A stretch of DNA of 64,000 bases from contig NZ_CP026031.1 of the NCBI RefSeq assembly GCF_003726095.1, positions 744,001 through 808,000 on the forward strand. Direction: 5' to 3'. Below the pieces are notes generated by a model. The model had not been told where the DNA came from. It searched no databases and worked only from the letters and a program-made list of their open reading frames with translations. This document shows, in pieces, positions 39,938 to 49,160 of the stretch; position 1 is the stretch's first letter, and each line of letters begins with the position of its first letter. The translations under genes and the position numbers were made by a program. Source of the stretch: Niallia circulans. GTDB taxonomy: Bacteria; Bacillota; Bacilli; Bacillales; Cytobacillaceae.

Positions 39938-40300
39938 ATGGCACAGAAAATATTAATCGTTGATGACGCCGCTTTTATGCGAATGATGATTAAGGATATA
40001 TTATCGAAGAATGGGTATGAAATCGTAGGAGAAGCTGCAGATGGTATGCAAGCAATCGAAAAATATAAGGAAACACAACCAGACTTAGTAACAATGGATA
40101 TTACCATGCCAGAAATGGATGGAATTACTGCCTTAAAAGAAATTAAAAATATTAATCCAAATGCGAAAGTTATTATGTGTTCAGCAATGGGACAACAAGC
40201 AATGGTTATTGATGCAATCCAGGCTGGTGCAAAAGATTTTATTGTTAAGCCATTCCAGGCAGACCGTGTATTGGAAGCTATCAGTAAAACATTAGGCTAA
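39938..40300 (+). CDS. cheY: Chemotaxis response regulator CheY
   Basis: 120 residues, identical in length to B. subtilis CheY. Receiver domain with DD (9-10), phosphoacceptor D54 (VTMDITMP) and K104-type lysine in FIVKPF. CheY-P binds FliM and FliY; in Bacillus it promotes counterclockwise rotation. ATG 39938 chosen; upstream TTGs 39920 and 39929 are in frame. Confidence 0.95.
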   Translation: MAQKILIVDDAAFMRMMIKDILSKNGYEIVGEAADGMQAIEKYKETQPDLVTMDITMPEMDGITALKEIKNINPNAKVIMCSAMGQQAMVIDAIQAGAKDFIVKPFQADRVLEAISKTLG

Positions 40301-40324
40301 AAATTATATTAGAGGGTGCCGAAT

Positions 40325-41062
40325 GTGAATAAAGTAAATTTATTAATTCGTTGTTCACTGCTCATCATTGTTCTGCTAGGCTTTGGTAATCAAGCCTACG
40401 CAGAACAAATTGATAAAAGTGTATATGATATCTTACAGAACGAATCAGAAAAGAATAAAGCACAAGACGATACAAAGAAAGAGATGACAACAGAGCAGAA
40501 TTCTAAAAATGACAATCAGACTAAGGAGCAATCTGATTTACTTTTAGAAGAAACAAATTCAGATGAATCACGTTCCATCGGGGTTACTATTTGGGATTTC
40601 GTGAAAATGATTTTTGCAACAATATTTGTTGTTTTCTTAATATATTTTATCTTGCGTTTTATAAACAAAAGAAATCATGGTTATAAAAATTCGCAAATTA
40701 TAGAAAATATTGGTGGTACAGCGTTAGGTGCAAATCGCTCCATTCAATTAATAAAAGTAGGGAAGCGGTTATTAATAGTAGGTGTGGGAGATAGTATTCA
40801 ATTAATCAAAGAGATTGAGGATGAACAAGAATATAAAGAAATATTAGCAGAATATAATCGGAAATTAGATCAACTAGTACAACCAAGCGATATTGTGACA
40901 AAGGTGAAGAATGTAATATCTTCTAGTCATTCTGCTCCGAAGACAAAAGAATCTTTTTCTATTCGTTTATCAAAAGAATTAGAAAGAATATCAAGTGAAC
41001 GTAAGGAAAAGTTGAACGTACTAGAGAAGAAAAAGAAAGGATCGTCAGAAAAAAATGAATGA
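40325..41062 (+). CDS. fliZ: Flagellar export protein FliZ (FliO-like)
   Basis: 245 residues. GTG 40325 after AGAGGG; GTG 40316 also in frame. Signal peptide (LLIVLLGF ... NQAYAEQ), a charged linker, one membrane helix (about 87-108) and a small FliO-type cytoplasmic domain ([22 protein letters not shown]). FliO aids assembly of the FliP5FliR core. The end overlaps fliP by 8 nt. Confidence 0.88.
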   Translation: MNKVNLLIRCSLLIIVLLGFGNQAYAEQIDKSVYDILQNESEKNKAQDDTKKEMTTEQNSKNDNQTKEQSDLLLEETNSDESRSIGVTIWDFVKMIFATIFVVFLIYFILRFINKRNHGYKNSQIIENIGGTALGANRSIQLIKVGKRLLIVGVGDSIQLIKEIEDEQEYKEILAEYNRKLDQLVQPSDIVTKVKNVISSSHSAPKTKESFSIRLSKELERISSERKEKLNVLEKKKKGSSEKNE

Positions 41063-41719
41063 GTTTATGCAGTTTTTTAATAACAATGACCCAGGTAATG
41101 TTTCTACTTCTGTCCAATTGTTATTATTATTAACCGTCCTTTCTTTAGCACCTAGTATCATCATATTACTAACTAGCTTTACAAGAATAGTGATTGTTCT
41201 TTCCTTTGTCAGAACGGCGCTTGCAACCCAACAAATGCCCCTAACCAAGTCATTGTAGGGCTAGCATTGTTTTTAACATTCTTTATTATGGCCCCTACTT
41301 TTCAGGAAGTAAACGATAAGGCTTTAACACCATTGTTTAATGAAGAAATAACATTAGAGGAAGCCTATGATAATGCCTCTTTGCCACTTAAGGAATTTAT
41401 GAGCAAACATACGAGGCAGAAGGATTTAGCATTATTTTTAAATTATTCAAAAGCAGAAGCACCAGAATCTATTGAGGATATTCCATTAACTACGTTGGTA
41501 CCCGCTTTTGCAATTAGTGAATTAAAAACAGCTTTTCAAATCGGATTTATGATCTTTATTCCGTTTTTAGTTATTGATATGGTTGTTGCCAGTATTTTAA
41601 TGTCAATGGGGATGATGATGCTACCGCCAGTAATGATTTCCTTACCATTTAAGATATTATTATTCATTATGGTGGATGGTTGGTATTTAGTTGTAAAATC
41701 ACTGTTAGAAAGTTTTTAA
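41055..41719 (+). pseudogene. fliP: fliP, export gate protein, with a -1 frameshift
   Basis: Residues before and after the break match Fli[22 protein letters not shown], then [19 protein letters not shown] and the end [14 protein letters not shown]. The frame breaks at the CCCC run 41238-41241; a fifth C would read [15 protein letters not shown], as in B. subtilis, and give exactly 221 residues. As given, translation stops at 41256-41258. FliP forms the pentameric core of the type III export gate and is essential for flagella. Sequencing error, real mutation or phase variation are all possible. In the operon it follows fliZ and precedes fliQ normally. Confidence 0.88.
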
Positions 41720-41731
41720 GAAGGTGAAAGA

Positions 41732-42001
41732 ATGTCACAGGAAATGGTTATTTCCATAGCAGAGAAAGGCGTACTTACAGTATTAATTATCAGCGGTCCA
41801 CTGTTAATTATTGCGTTGGCAGTTGGACTAATCATCAGTATTTTTCAAGCAACGACACAAATCCAAGAGCAGACTTTGGCGTTTGTCCCAAAAATTGTAG
41901 CTGTTCTTGTTGGACTTGTTTTTTTTGGATCATGGATGCTGAGTCATATGCTTTCTTATACGAAAGATATATTTTCAAATCTAACAAGGTTTATTGGATA
42001 G
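41732..42001 (+). CDS. fliQ: Flagellar export gate protein FliQ
   Basis: 89 residues, two membrane helices (about 16-38 and 52-74) with QATTQIQEQTLAFVPKI between them. Wraps the FliP-FliR core. AAGGTG ribosome site, 12 nt after fliP; fliR starts 7 nt after its stop. Confidence 0.94.
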   Translation: MSQEMVISIAEKGVLTVLIISGPLLIIALAVGLIISIFQATTQIQEQTLAFVPKIVAVLVGLVFFGSWMLSHMLSYTKDIFSNLTRFIG

Positions 42002-42008
42002 AAGGATG

Positions 42009-42787
42009 ATGGATGAACTTTTATCAAATTTTCCAGCATTTTTATTAATCCTTGTTCGAGTTACTTCGTTTTTTTTAATGCTACCTTTATTCTCTTATCG
42101 GACGATCCCTACGACTTTTAAAGTGGGTTTAGGATTTTTTTATCGCTAGTTATGTTTTGGGGGATGGATGTACCTATATTAACCATTGATACAGGTTACT
42201 ATTTTCTTATTCTCAAAGAGGCTTTAGTGGGGCTTTCCATTGGATTTGTCGCATATATGTTATTTTCTGCTATTCAAATTGCGGGAGGATTTATTGATTT
42301 TCAAATGGGGTTTGCAATTGCAAACGTGATAGATCCTCAAACAGGATCGCAAAGTCCGCTGACTGGTCAATATTTAACCATTATCGCTATGTTTTTTTTA
42401 TTGGCATCTAATGGTCATCATTTGCTATTAGACGGTATTTATTATAGCTATCAATTTATTCCGCTTGAACAGCCTTGGATTAAATTTGGAAATGGCGAGT
42501 TAGCGGAGTTTCTTATTAAAACATTTAGTTTAATGTTTATGATTGCTTTTCAGATGTCTATTCCTGTTGTGGGAAGCATCTTCTTAGTGGATGTTGGATT
42601 AGGGATTGTAGCAAGAACTGTCCCTCAATTAAATATTTTTGTTGTGGGTGTTCCTATCAAAATTATTGCAGGACTAATTATTCTTTTTATAGTTATGGGT
42701 GTACTAATGACCTCTGTAACCCATTTGTTCTCTTCCATTGTTACAACGATGAGAGGAATGATGAACATTATAGGGGGGGTTGGTTAA
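42009..42787 (+). pseudogene. fliR: fliR, export gate protein, with a -1 frameshift
   Basis: First part: MDELLSNFPAFLLILVRVTS to TTFKVGLGFF, stopping at 42147-42149; the rest runs in another frame from about 42142 (LSLVMFWGMDVPIL) to the stop at 42787. One T missing from the T7 run 42135-42141 explains the break; with eight Ts the protein has exactly 259 residues, the B. subtilis length. Multispanning membrane protein of the gate core. Stop overlaps the flhB ATG. Same alternatives as for fliP. Confidence 0.88.
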
Positions 42788-43866
42788 TGAAGCTTCTATC
42801 ATTAGATCTTCAGTTTTTTGCAGGCGAAAAAACGGAAAAGGCCACTCCAAAGAAAAGGCAAGACACGAGAAAAAAAGGACAAGTGGCAAAAAGTCAGGAT
42901 GTTAATACAGCGCTTGTTCTTTTAGTTGTTTTTGGTGTTTTAAGTTTCACAGGGGAATACCTTTTAGATGGATTACTGTCTCTTTTCACCTTTACCTTTA
43001 GTGATTTTATGGGCATTAATCTTTCAATCAATTCGATACAAGGTTTGTTTTTAGATATTCTTAAGGAAGTGGCACTTTTATTAAGTCCTATTTTAATTGC
43101 TGCTCTTGCTGGGGGACTAATTGCCAATTATATGCAGGTCGGTGTTTTATTTTCTCCGGAAGCAATTAAATTTAAATTAGAAAAAATAAATCCAATTTCG
43201 GGATTTAAGAGATTGTTTTCACTACGTTCGATTGTAGAATTGTTGAAGTCATTGTTGAAAATTACAGTGATTGGTATTGTTGTATTTTCTGTTTTATGGG
43301 GAAAAATGAACGAAATCCTAATCCTCTCTCATAAATCTATTGGTTCTATTGCTGTTACAATTGCTAAGTTAACCGTACAGATGGGGCTTTATGCTTCGAT
43401 TGCGCTGTTAGTGATAGCACTCATGGATTATATGTATCAGCGATATGATTATGAAAAGAATATTCGAATGTCAAAACAAGATATTAAAGACGAATATAAA
43501 AACATGGAAGGTGACCCCTTAATAAAGTCCAAAATTAAGCAGAAGCAGAGAGAAATGGCAATGCACAGAATGATGCAGGATGTGCCTACCGCTGATGTTG
43601 TCATTACGAATCCAACTCATTATGCGATCTGTCTGAAATATGATGAAGATAAGTATGACGCACCTTATGTTGTGGCAAAAGGGGTCGATTTTGTTGCCCA
43701 AAAAATAAAATTAGTGGCAAAAGAAAATAATGTTGTTATGGTAGAGAATCGACCATTGGCAAGGGCAATGTACAGCCAAGTAGAAATAGGTGATTTAGTT
43801 CCGGAAGAATTTTATAAGGCTGTTGCAGAGATTCTGGCTTTCGTCTATCAAACTAGAGATAAATAA
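42787..43866 (+). CDS. flhB: Export specificity switch protein FlhB
   Basis: 359 residues. Four membrane helices (about 42-62, 95-115, 152-172, 195-215), a basic linker and the cytoplasmic tail with the autocleavage site NPTH (275-278). Cleavage between N and P lets FliK switch export from hook to filament subunits. Intact frame. ATG overlaps the fliR stop. A shorter tail homologue, ylqH, lies at 14941. Confidence 0.95.
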   Translation: MKLLSLDLQFFAGEKTEKATPKKRQDTRKKGQVAKSQDVNTALVLLVVFGVLSFTGEYLLDGLLSLFTFTFSDFMGINLSINSIQGLFLDILKEVALLLSPILIAALAGGLIANYMQVGVLFSPEAIKFKLEKINPISGFKRLFSLRSIVELLKSLLKITVIGIVVFSVLWGKMNEILILSHKSIGSIAVTIAKLTVQMGLYASIALLVIALMDYMYQRYDYEKNIRMSKQDIKDEYKNMEGDPLIKSKIKQKQREMAMHRMMQDVPTADVVITNPTHYAICLKYDEDKYDAPYVVAKGVDFVAQKIKLVAKENNVVMVENRPLARAMYSQVEIGDLVPEEFYKAVAEILAFVYQTRDK

Positions 43867-43936
43867 TAGCATTTTTAGTAAAGAATTTATTGTAAATAAT
43901 ATAGACATAAACGTGTTTTTTTAAGGAGCGGAAGAA

Positions 43937-45973
43937 ATGGCAAGGAGAGACTTAATCGTAGTGATTGGGGTAATCCTCATTATTGCAATGTTGATTATCC
44001 CATTTCCAACATGGTTATTAAGTGTGTTAATTTTGCTTAATATTACGTTGGCATTACTTATCTTATTATTAACTATGAATATGAGTGAGGCTTTAGAGTT
44101 TTCTATTTTCCCTTCACTTTTGTTGTTAACGACCCTATTTCGCCTTGGTCTCAATGTATCCACCACTAGAGCTATTTTATCAAAAGGGGATGCAGGTGGG
44201 GTAGTACATACCTTTGGAACATTCGTAATTGGCGGCAATATTGTTGTTGGGTTAGTAGTCTTTCTAATTCTTGTCATCATTCAATTTATTGTTATCACCA
44301 AAGGGTCTGAGCGTGTATCAGAGGTTGCTGCACGTTTTACATTAGATGCAATGCCAGGTAAGCAAATGAGTATTGATGCTGATTTAAATGCGGGGATTAT
44401 TTCCGAGCAAGAGGCAAGACAACGGCGTGAAAAAGTTGGTAGAGAAGCTGATTTCTATGGTTCGATGGATGGGGCAAGTAAATTTGTCAAAGGAGATGCC
44501 ATTGCTGGAATCATAATTGTTTTTATTAACTTGATTTTTGGAATCGTCATTGGGATGACTCAGCTTGGTATGGCAGCAGGAGATGCTGCCCAGCATTTTT
44601 CCTTATTATCCGTTGGGGACGGGATTGTCAGTCAAATACCTGCATTACTAATTTCAACAGCAACAGGGATTGTTGTAACAAGAGCTGCTTCAGAAGGGAA
44701 CCTTGGCTCCGATATCACTTCGCAGTTATTGTCATACCCAAAAATGCTTTATGTAGCAGGAGGAACAATCTTTTTATTAGGTCTTTTTACGCCAATTGAT
44801 GATTTTTTAACAATTCCTATTGCGGGACTTCTAATATTTGGAGCTTATTATTTATCAAGAAAGCCAAAGCAAAATTTAGAACAAATGCAGGAGCTTGAGG
44901 AAGATATCCAAACAGATGAGCTAAAAAGTCCTGAAAGTGTAGTTAGTTTACTAAGTGTGGATCCAATTGAATTTGAGTTTGGTTATGGTCTTATTCCTTT
45001 AGCCGATGCCAATCAAGGAGGGGATCTATTAGATAGGGTGGTCATGATCAGAAGACAGCTAGCGATAGAGTTAGGTCTTGTCATTCCTGTTGTTCGGATT
45101 CGCGATAATATTCAATTACAGCCAAATGAATACCGATTAAAGATAAAGGGAAATGAGAGAGCAAGCGGGGAACTGCTTCTGGATCATTACTTAGCGATGA
45201 GTCCTGGGATGGACGATGATTCCATTGAGGGAATTGATACGATTGAACCATCTTTTGGCCTGCCGGCTAAATGGATAACAGAAAGTACGAAGGAACAAGC
45301 CGAAATCTTTGGTTATACCGTGGTTGATCCACCCTCCGTTGTTTCTACCCATATTACAGAGGTAATTAAGGCAAATGCCCATGAGTTATTAGGAAGACAA
45401 GAAACGAAACAATTAGTGGATCATGTAAAAGAAAGCTATCCGATTTTAATCGAAGAAGTAACACCAAGTCCGTTGTCGATTGGAGAAATTCAAAAGGTTT
45501 TAGCAAAACTTTTAAGGGAAAATGTTTCTATTCGTAATTTACCAGTCATTTTCGAAACATTAGCTGATTTTGGAAAAATGACAGCTGATACAGATTTATT
45601 AGTTGAATATGTTAGACAATCTTTAGCCCGTCAAATAACTACCCAATACACGAATCAAAATGACTCTTTAAAAGTGGTAACTTTGTCAGGAAAAGTGGAA
45701 AAACTAATAGCGGATAATATTCAGCAAACAGAGCATGGAAACTTCTTAGCATTAGATCCAAATATTTCCCAATCAATTTTAGAGAGTATTGCTGGGCAAA
45801 TTGAACAATTATCTGTAATGGAACAGATGCCAATTCTTTTATGTTCGCCAGCTGTTCGTATGTATGTAAGACAATTGACAGAACGTTATTTTCCACAAGT
45901 TCCAGTATTATCGTACAATGAATTAGAAGCAAATGTAGAAGTTCAAAGTGTGGGAGTTGTGAATATCGAATGA
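43937..45973 (+). CDS. flhA: Flagellar export gate protein FlhA
   Basis: 678 residues. Eight N-terminal membrane helices, the conserved FHIPEP segment (TLFRLGLNVSTTRAIL, DAMPGKQMSIDADLNAG) and a large cytoplasmic domain that forms the nonameric docking ring for chaperone-substrate complexes. AAGGAGCGG ribosome site. The frame is intact. Last four bases overlap flhF. Confidence 0.96.
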   Translation: MARRDLIVVIGVILIIAMLIIPFPTWLLSVLILLNITLALLILLLTMNMSEALEFSIFPSLLLLTTLFRLGLNVSTTRAILSKGDAGGVVHTFGTFVIGGNIVVGLVVFLILVIIQFIVITKGSERVSEVAARFTLDAMPGKQMSIDADLNAGIISEQEARQRREKVGREADFYGSMDGASKFVKGDAIAGIIIVFINLIFGIVIGMTQLGMAAGDAAQHFSLLSVGDGIVSQIPALLISTATGIVVTRAASEGNLGSDITSQLLSYPKMLYVAGGTIFLLGLFTPIDDFLTIPIAGLLIFGAYYLSRKPKQNLEQMQELEEDIQTDELKSPESVVSLLSVDPIEFEFGYGLIPLADANQGGDLLDRVVMIRRQLAIELGLVIPVVRIRDNIQLQPNEYRLKIKGNERASGELLLDHYLAMSPGMDDDSIEGIDTIEPSFGLPAKWITESTKEQAEIFGYTVVDPPSVVSTHITEVIKANAHELLGRQETKQLVDHVKESYPILIEEVTPSPLSIGEIQKVLAKLLRENVSIRNLPVIFETLADFGKMTADTDLLVEYVRQSLARQITTQYTNQNDSLKVVTLSGKVEKLIADNIQQTEHGNFLALDPNISQSILESIAGQIEQLSVMEQMPILLCSPAVRMYVRQLTERYFPQVPVLSYNELEANVEVQSVGVVNIE

Positions 45974-47147
45974 AAATCCAAAAATACGTAGCACGGGATA
46001 TGCCAGAAGCAATGAAAAAGATTCGAGCGGAATTAGGGAATGATGCTGTCATTCTTCATTCAAAAGTAATTTATACAGGCGGCTTCTTAGGCTTATTTAA
46101 AAAAGAAATATCGAAGTACTCGCAGCCATTGATCCGAGCATTTCAGAGACAACAATTTCTAAGCAAACAAAAAAGCGAGAAATGCGCAGTCCTGTTTTAA
46201 TTAAAGAACCGGCTTTTAGGGCTGATGCAGATAATTCAACTAATAATATAAGTTTAAAAGAGGGAAAGAGAATATCTGATTATCCAGAGATAGTAAAGCA
46301 TTTAAATGAAATTAATCAAAATGTAAAAGCGAATAAAAGTATGACATTTTCTATTCCTTCTCCTATAACTAACATAGTAAATCAATTAGATAAACAAGGG
46401 ATAGATGAAGACATTAAGACAGGATTAGTGAAAGAATTAGTAGCTAAATGGTACGCAGCAGGCGAAGACGTTTTAGAGTCTCAGGTTTCTGAGTGGGCAC
46501 GGCAATTTCTATTAGCGGAGATTTCCCCTTATTCATTTGGGGAAATCTCTTTAGCCAAAAAATATATTAATGTCATTGGGCCAACAGGGGTGGGAAAAAC
46601 AACAACTTTAGCCAAAATTGCTGCCAATATCATTTTAAGACAGCAAAAATCAGTAGGATTTATTACAACAGATACATATAGGATTGGGGCAATCGAACAA
46701 CTTAAAACATATGCGAATATTTTAGATGTACCCTTAGAGGTTTGTTATTCTCTGGAAGATTTTGAGCATGCTACGAAAAAACTGGAAGAATGCGATGTTA
46801 TTTTAATTGATACAGCAGGAAGAAATTTCAGAAATAAAAAATATGTAGAAGATTTAATGCAAGTGGTCGATTATAAAAGAGAAATGGAAACGTTACTTGT
46901 TTTATCTATGACAGCAAAGCAAGATGACTTAGAAGAGATTTATCAACAATTTTCCGCAATCAAGATTGATGCTTTCGTGTTCACAAAATTAGATGAAACA
47001 TCTTCGTACGGGGCAATGATTAATTTAATTGTTGCTTGTAAAAAAGGTGCTGCTTATATTACAACAGGTCAGAATGTTCCTGATGATATAGTTCCAGCAA
47101 CCCCAGAGGAGTTAGTAAATAAGCTATTTGAGGTAGTTGAAGAATGA
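45970..47147 (+). pseudogene. flhF: flhF, flagellar placement GTPase, with a -1 frameshift
   Basis: MKIQKYVARDMPEAMKKIR to FLGLFKK is in one frame, the rest in another. The break is in the A6 run 46099-46104; a seventh A gives KKRNIEVLAAIDPS, the Bacillus FlhF sequence, and a protein of 392 residues. The SRP-type GTPase domain downstream is whole: [37 protein letters not shown]. FlhF sets flagellar position together with FlhG. As given, the first frame stops at 46200; the second could start at ATG 46182 and would still make the whole GTPase domain. Confidence 0.87.
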
Positions 47148-48019
47148 ACGATCAAGCTTCTATCTTACGAAAAAAAATTGAACAATTAAATGCAAACAAA
47201 AGGGACTCCAATCACAAAACATTGTCGATTATCAGTGGAAAGGGCGGTGTGGGAAAGTCGAATTTTTCGCTTAACTTTGCGCTCACTCTTCAAAAAAGAG
47301 GATATCGTACTTTACTGATTGATATGGATATTGGAATGGGGAATATTGATATTCTAATGGGGACACAGTCTCGCTTTACGATCGTTGACTTTTTTAGAAA
47401 TGATATTAATTTTGAGTATATTATTTCTAAAGGATTTGATGGATTAGACTATATTGCAGGTGGTTCTGGACTAAGTGATTTTGTCGATATGGAAGAAGAA
47501 AAACTAGAGAGCTTTTTTCAGCATTTTCAAAGGATATTAAATCACTATGACTATATTTTATTTGATATGGGAGCTGGAATTAGTACGGATTCTTTAAAGT
47601 TTATTCTATCTGTTGATGATTGTATCGTCATCACAACACCTGAACCTACTTCTATAACAGATGCATATGCTGCAATGAAATTTATTCATACAAAAAATGC
47701 AGTACTTCCGTTATACCTTGTCGTTAATCGAACAATGGAGAAAAAAGATGGGGCAGAAACGTTACAAAAACTTCAGCAAGTTGTAAAAAAATTTTTGCAG
47801 CGGGATCTTATTAATCTTGGCTATATACCAGATGACACAAATGTAGCACAAGCTGTACGAAAACAAATTCCTTTTGTTTTTTTTAATGAAAAATCAGAAG
47901 CGGCTAAAGCTTTGCGCGAAATTGCCGATAGATATGGTAAACAACAGTTTACAGAACCCTATCCAGCTAATAGACATAATTTCGTGTCTAAATTAAAAAG
48001 GTTTTTGTTTGAAAGGTAG
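47144..48019 (+). CDS. flhG: MinD-like ATPase FlhG
   Basis: 291 residues. Deviant Walker A SGKGGVGKS (31-39), LLIDMDIGMGNIDILMG, and a C-terminal membrane-targeting helix (HNFVSKLKRFLFER). N-terminal DQAxxLR-like segment (NDQASILRKKIEQL) activates FlhF GTPase. Counts and places flagella. Overlaps the flhF end by 4 nt. Confidence 0.94.
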   Translation: MNDQASILRKKIEQLNANKRDSNHKTLSIISGKGGVGKSNFSLNFALTLQKRGYRTLLIDMDIGMGNIDILMGTQSRFTIVDFFRNDINFEYIISKGFDGLDYIAGGSGLSDFVDMEEEKLESFFQHFQRILNHYDYILFDMGAGISTDSLKFILSVDDCIVITTPEPTSITDAYAAMKFIHTKNAVLPLYLVVNRTMEKKDGAETLQKLQQVVKKFLQRDLINLGYIPDDTNVAQAVRKQIPFVFFNEKSEAAKALREIADRYGKQQFTEPYPANRHNFVSKLKRFLFER

Positions 48020-48030
48020 TTGAGTTTAAA

Positions 48031-49140
48031 GTGGAGAAAATAAAGGTTCTTGTTATTGATGATTCTGCATTTATGCGTAAGCTAATTACAGATTTTCTCT
48101 CCGAAGACTCGAGAATAACCGTTATTGGTACAGCCAGAAATGGTGAAGACGGAATAAAGAAAATTAAGCAATTAGCTCCTGATGTTGTAACGCTTGATGT
48201 CGAAATGCCAGTCTTAGACGGTTTAAGTGCTTTAAAGAGAATTATGTTAGAGCATCCTGTACGAGTTCTTATGCTATCAAGCATAACAAAGGTTGGAGCA
48301 GAAAGTACGATTCAGGCAATGCAAGCAGGGGCAATTGACTTTATCACAAAGCCTTCTGGGTCTATTTCACTAGATTTATATAAAGTTAAGCAGGAATTGG
48401 TAGAAAAAGTTATTTTAGCTAGTAAAGTAAAACCAAAAACATTATTAAATCTTTCAAATGAAGGAAAAAAGACTATTACTTCACAATCTTCTTATAGTAA
48501 AATGGAACCAAGAGAAGAGAATAAAAGAATAGTCCAAAAGATAGAATCCATCAGTAATTGGATGAACTCCATGAAAAAGATTGTCATAATTGGAACCTCA
48601 ACTGGTGGCCCAAGGGCATTGCAGAAAGTCCTAACTAATTTACCAAGTGATATTGAAGCACCTATTTTAATCGTTCAACATATGCCAGCAGGATTTACCA
48701 GATCCCTTGCAAATCGTCTAAACACGTTATCCGCTATTACGGTAAAGGAAGCGGAGCATGGGGAGATCATCCGTAATGGAGTTGCCTATATTGCCCCAGG
48801 AGGTCAGCATTTAAAGGTAAAAACAGTTGGTGTCCATACAGCAATTGATCTGGATCAAACTGCCCCTATAAATGGTCATAGGCCATCTGTTGATATTATG
48901 TTTGAATCTGTCAGCGATTTGAAAGCCTATGCAAAAATAGCAGTTATTATGACTGGGATGGGATCAGATGGCACAGATGGTTTAATAAAATTAGCAAAAA
49001 AAGGTAACGTAAAAGCTATTGCTGAGTCACAGGAGACATGTATTGTTTACGGAATGCCTAAAACAGCTATTGCCACGAATTATATTGATGAAATTCAAAA
49101 GGTAGATCATATTGCTGAAACTATTATGAAATATGTATAA
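48031..49140 (+). CDS. cheB: Chemotaxis methylesterase CheB
   Basis: 369 residues. Receiver domain with phosphoacceptor D56 (VTLDVEMP), linker, then methylesterase with the triad S190 (IGTSTGGP), H217 (VQHMPAG) and D313 (GSDGTDG). Removes methyl groups from receptors for adaptation. GTG start, weak ribosome site, 11 nt after flhG. Confidence 0.95.
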   Translation: MEKIKVLVIDDSAFMRKLITDFLSEDSRITVIGTARNGEDGIKKIKQLAPDVVTLDVEMPVLDGLSALKRIMLEHPVRVLMLSSITKVGAESTIQAMQAGAIDFITKPSGSISLDLYKVKQELVEKVILASKVKPKTLLNLSNEGKKTITSQSSYSKMEPREENKRIVQKIESISNWMNSMKKIVIIGTSTGGPRALQKVLTNLPSDIEAPILIVQHMPAGFTRSLANRLNTLSAITVKEAEHGEIIRNGVAYIAPGGQHLKVKTVGVHTAIDLDQTAPINGHRPSVDIMFESVSDLKAYAKIAVIMTGMGSDGTDGLIKLAKKGNVKAIAESQETCIVYGMPKTAIATNYIDEIQKVDHIAETIMKYV

Positions 49141-49160
49141 CGTCAAGGGATGTGAAGCAA

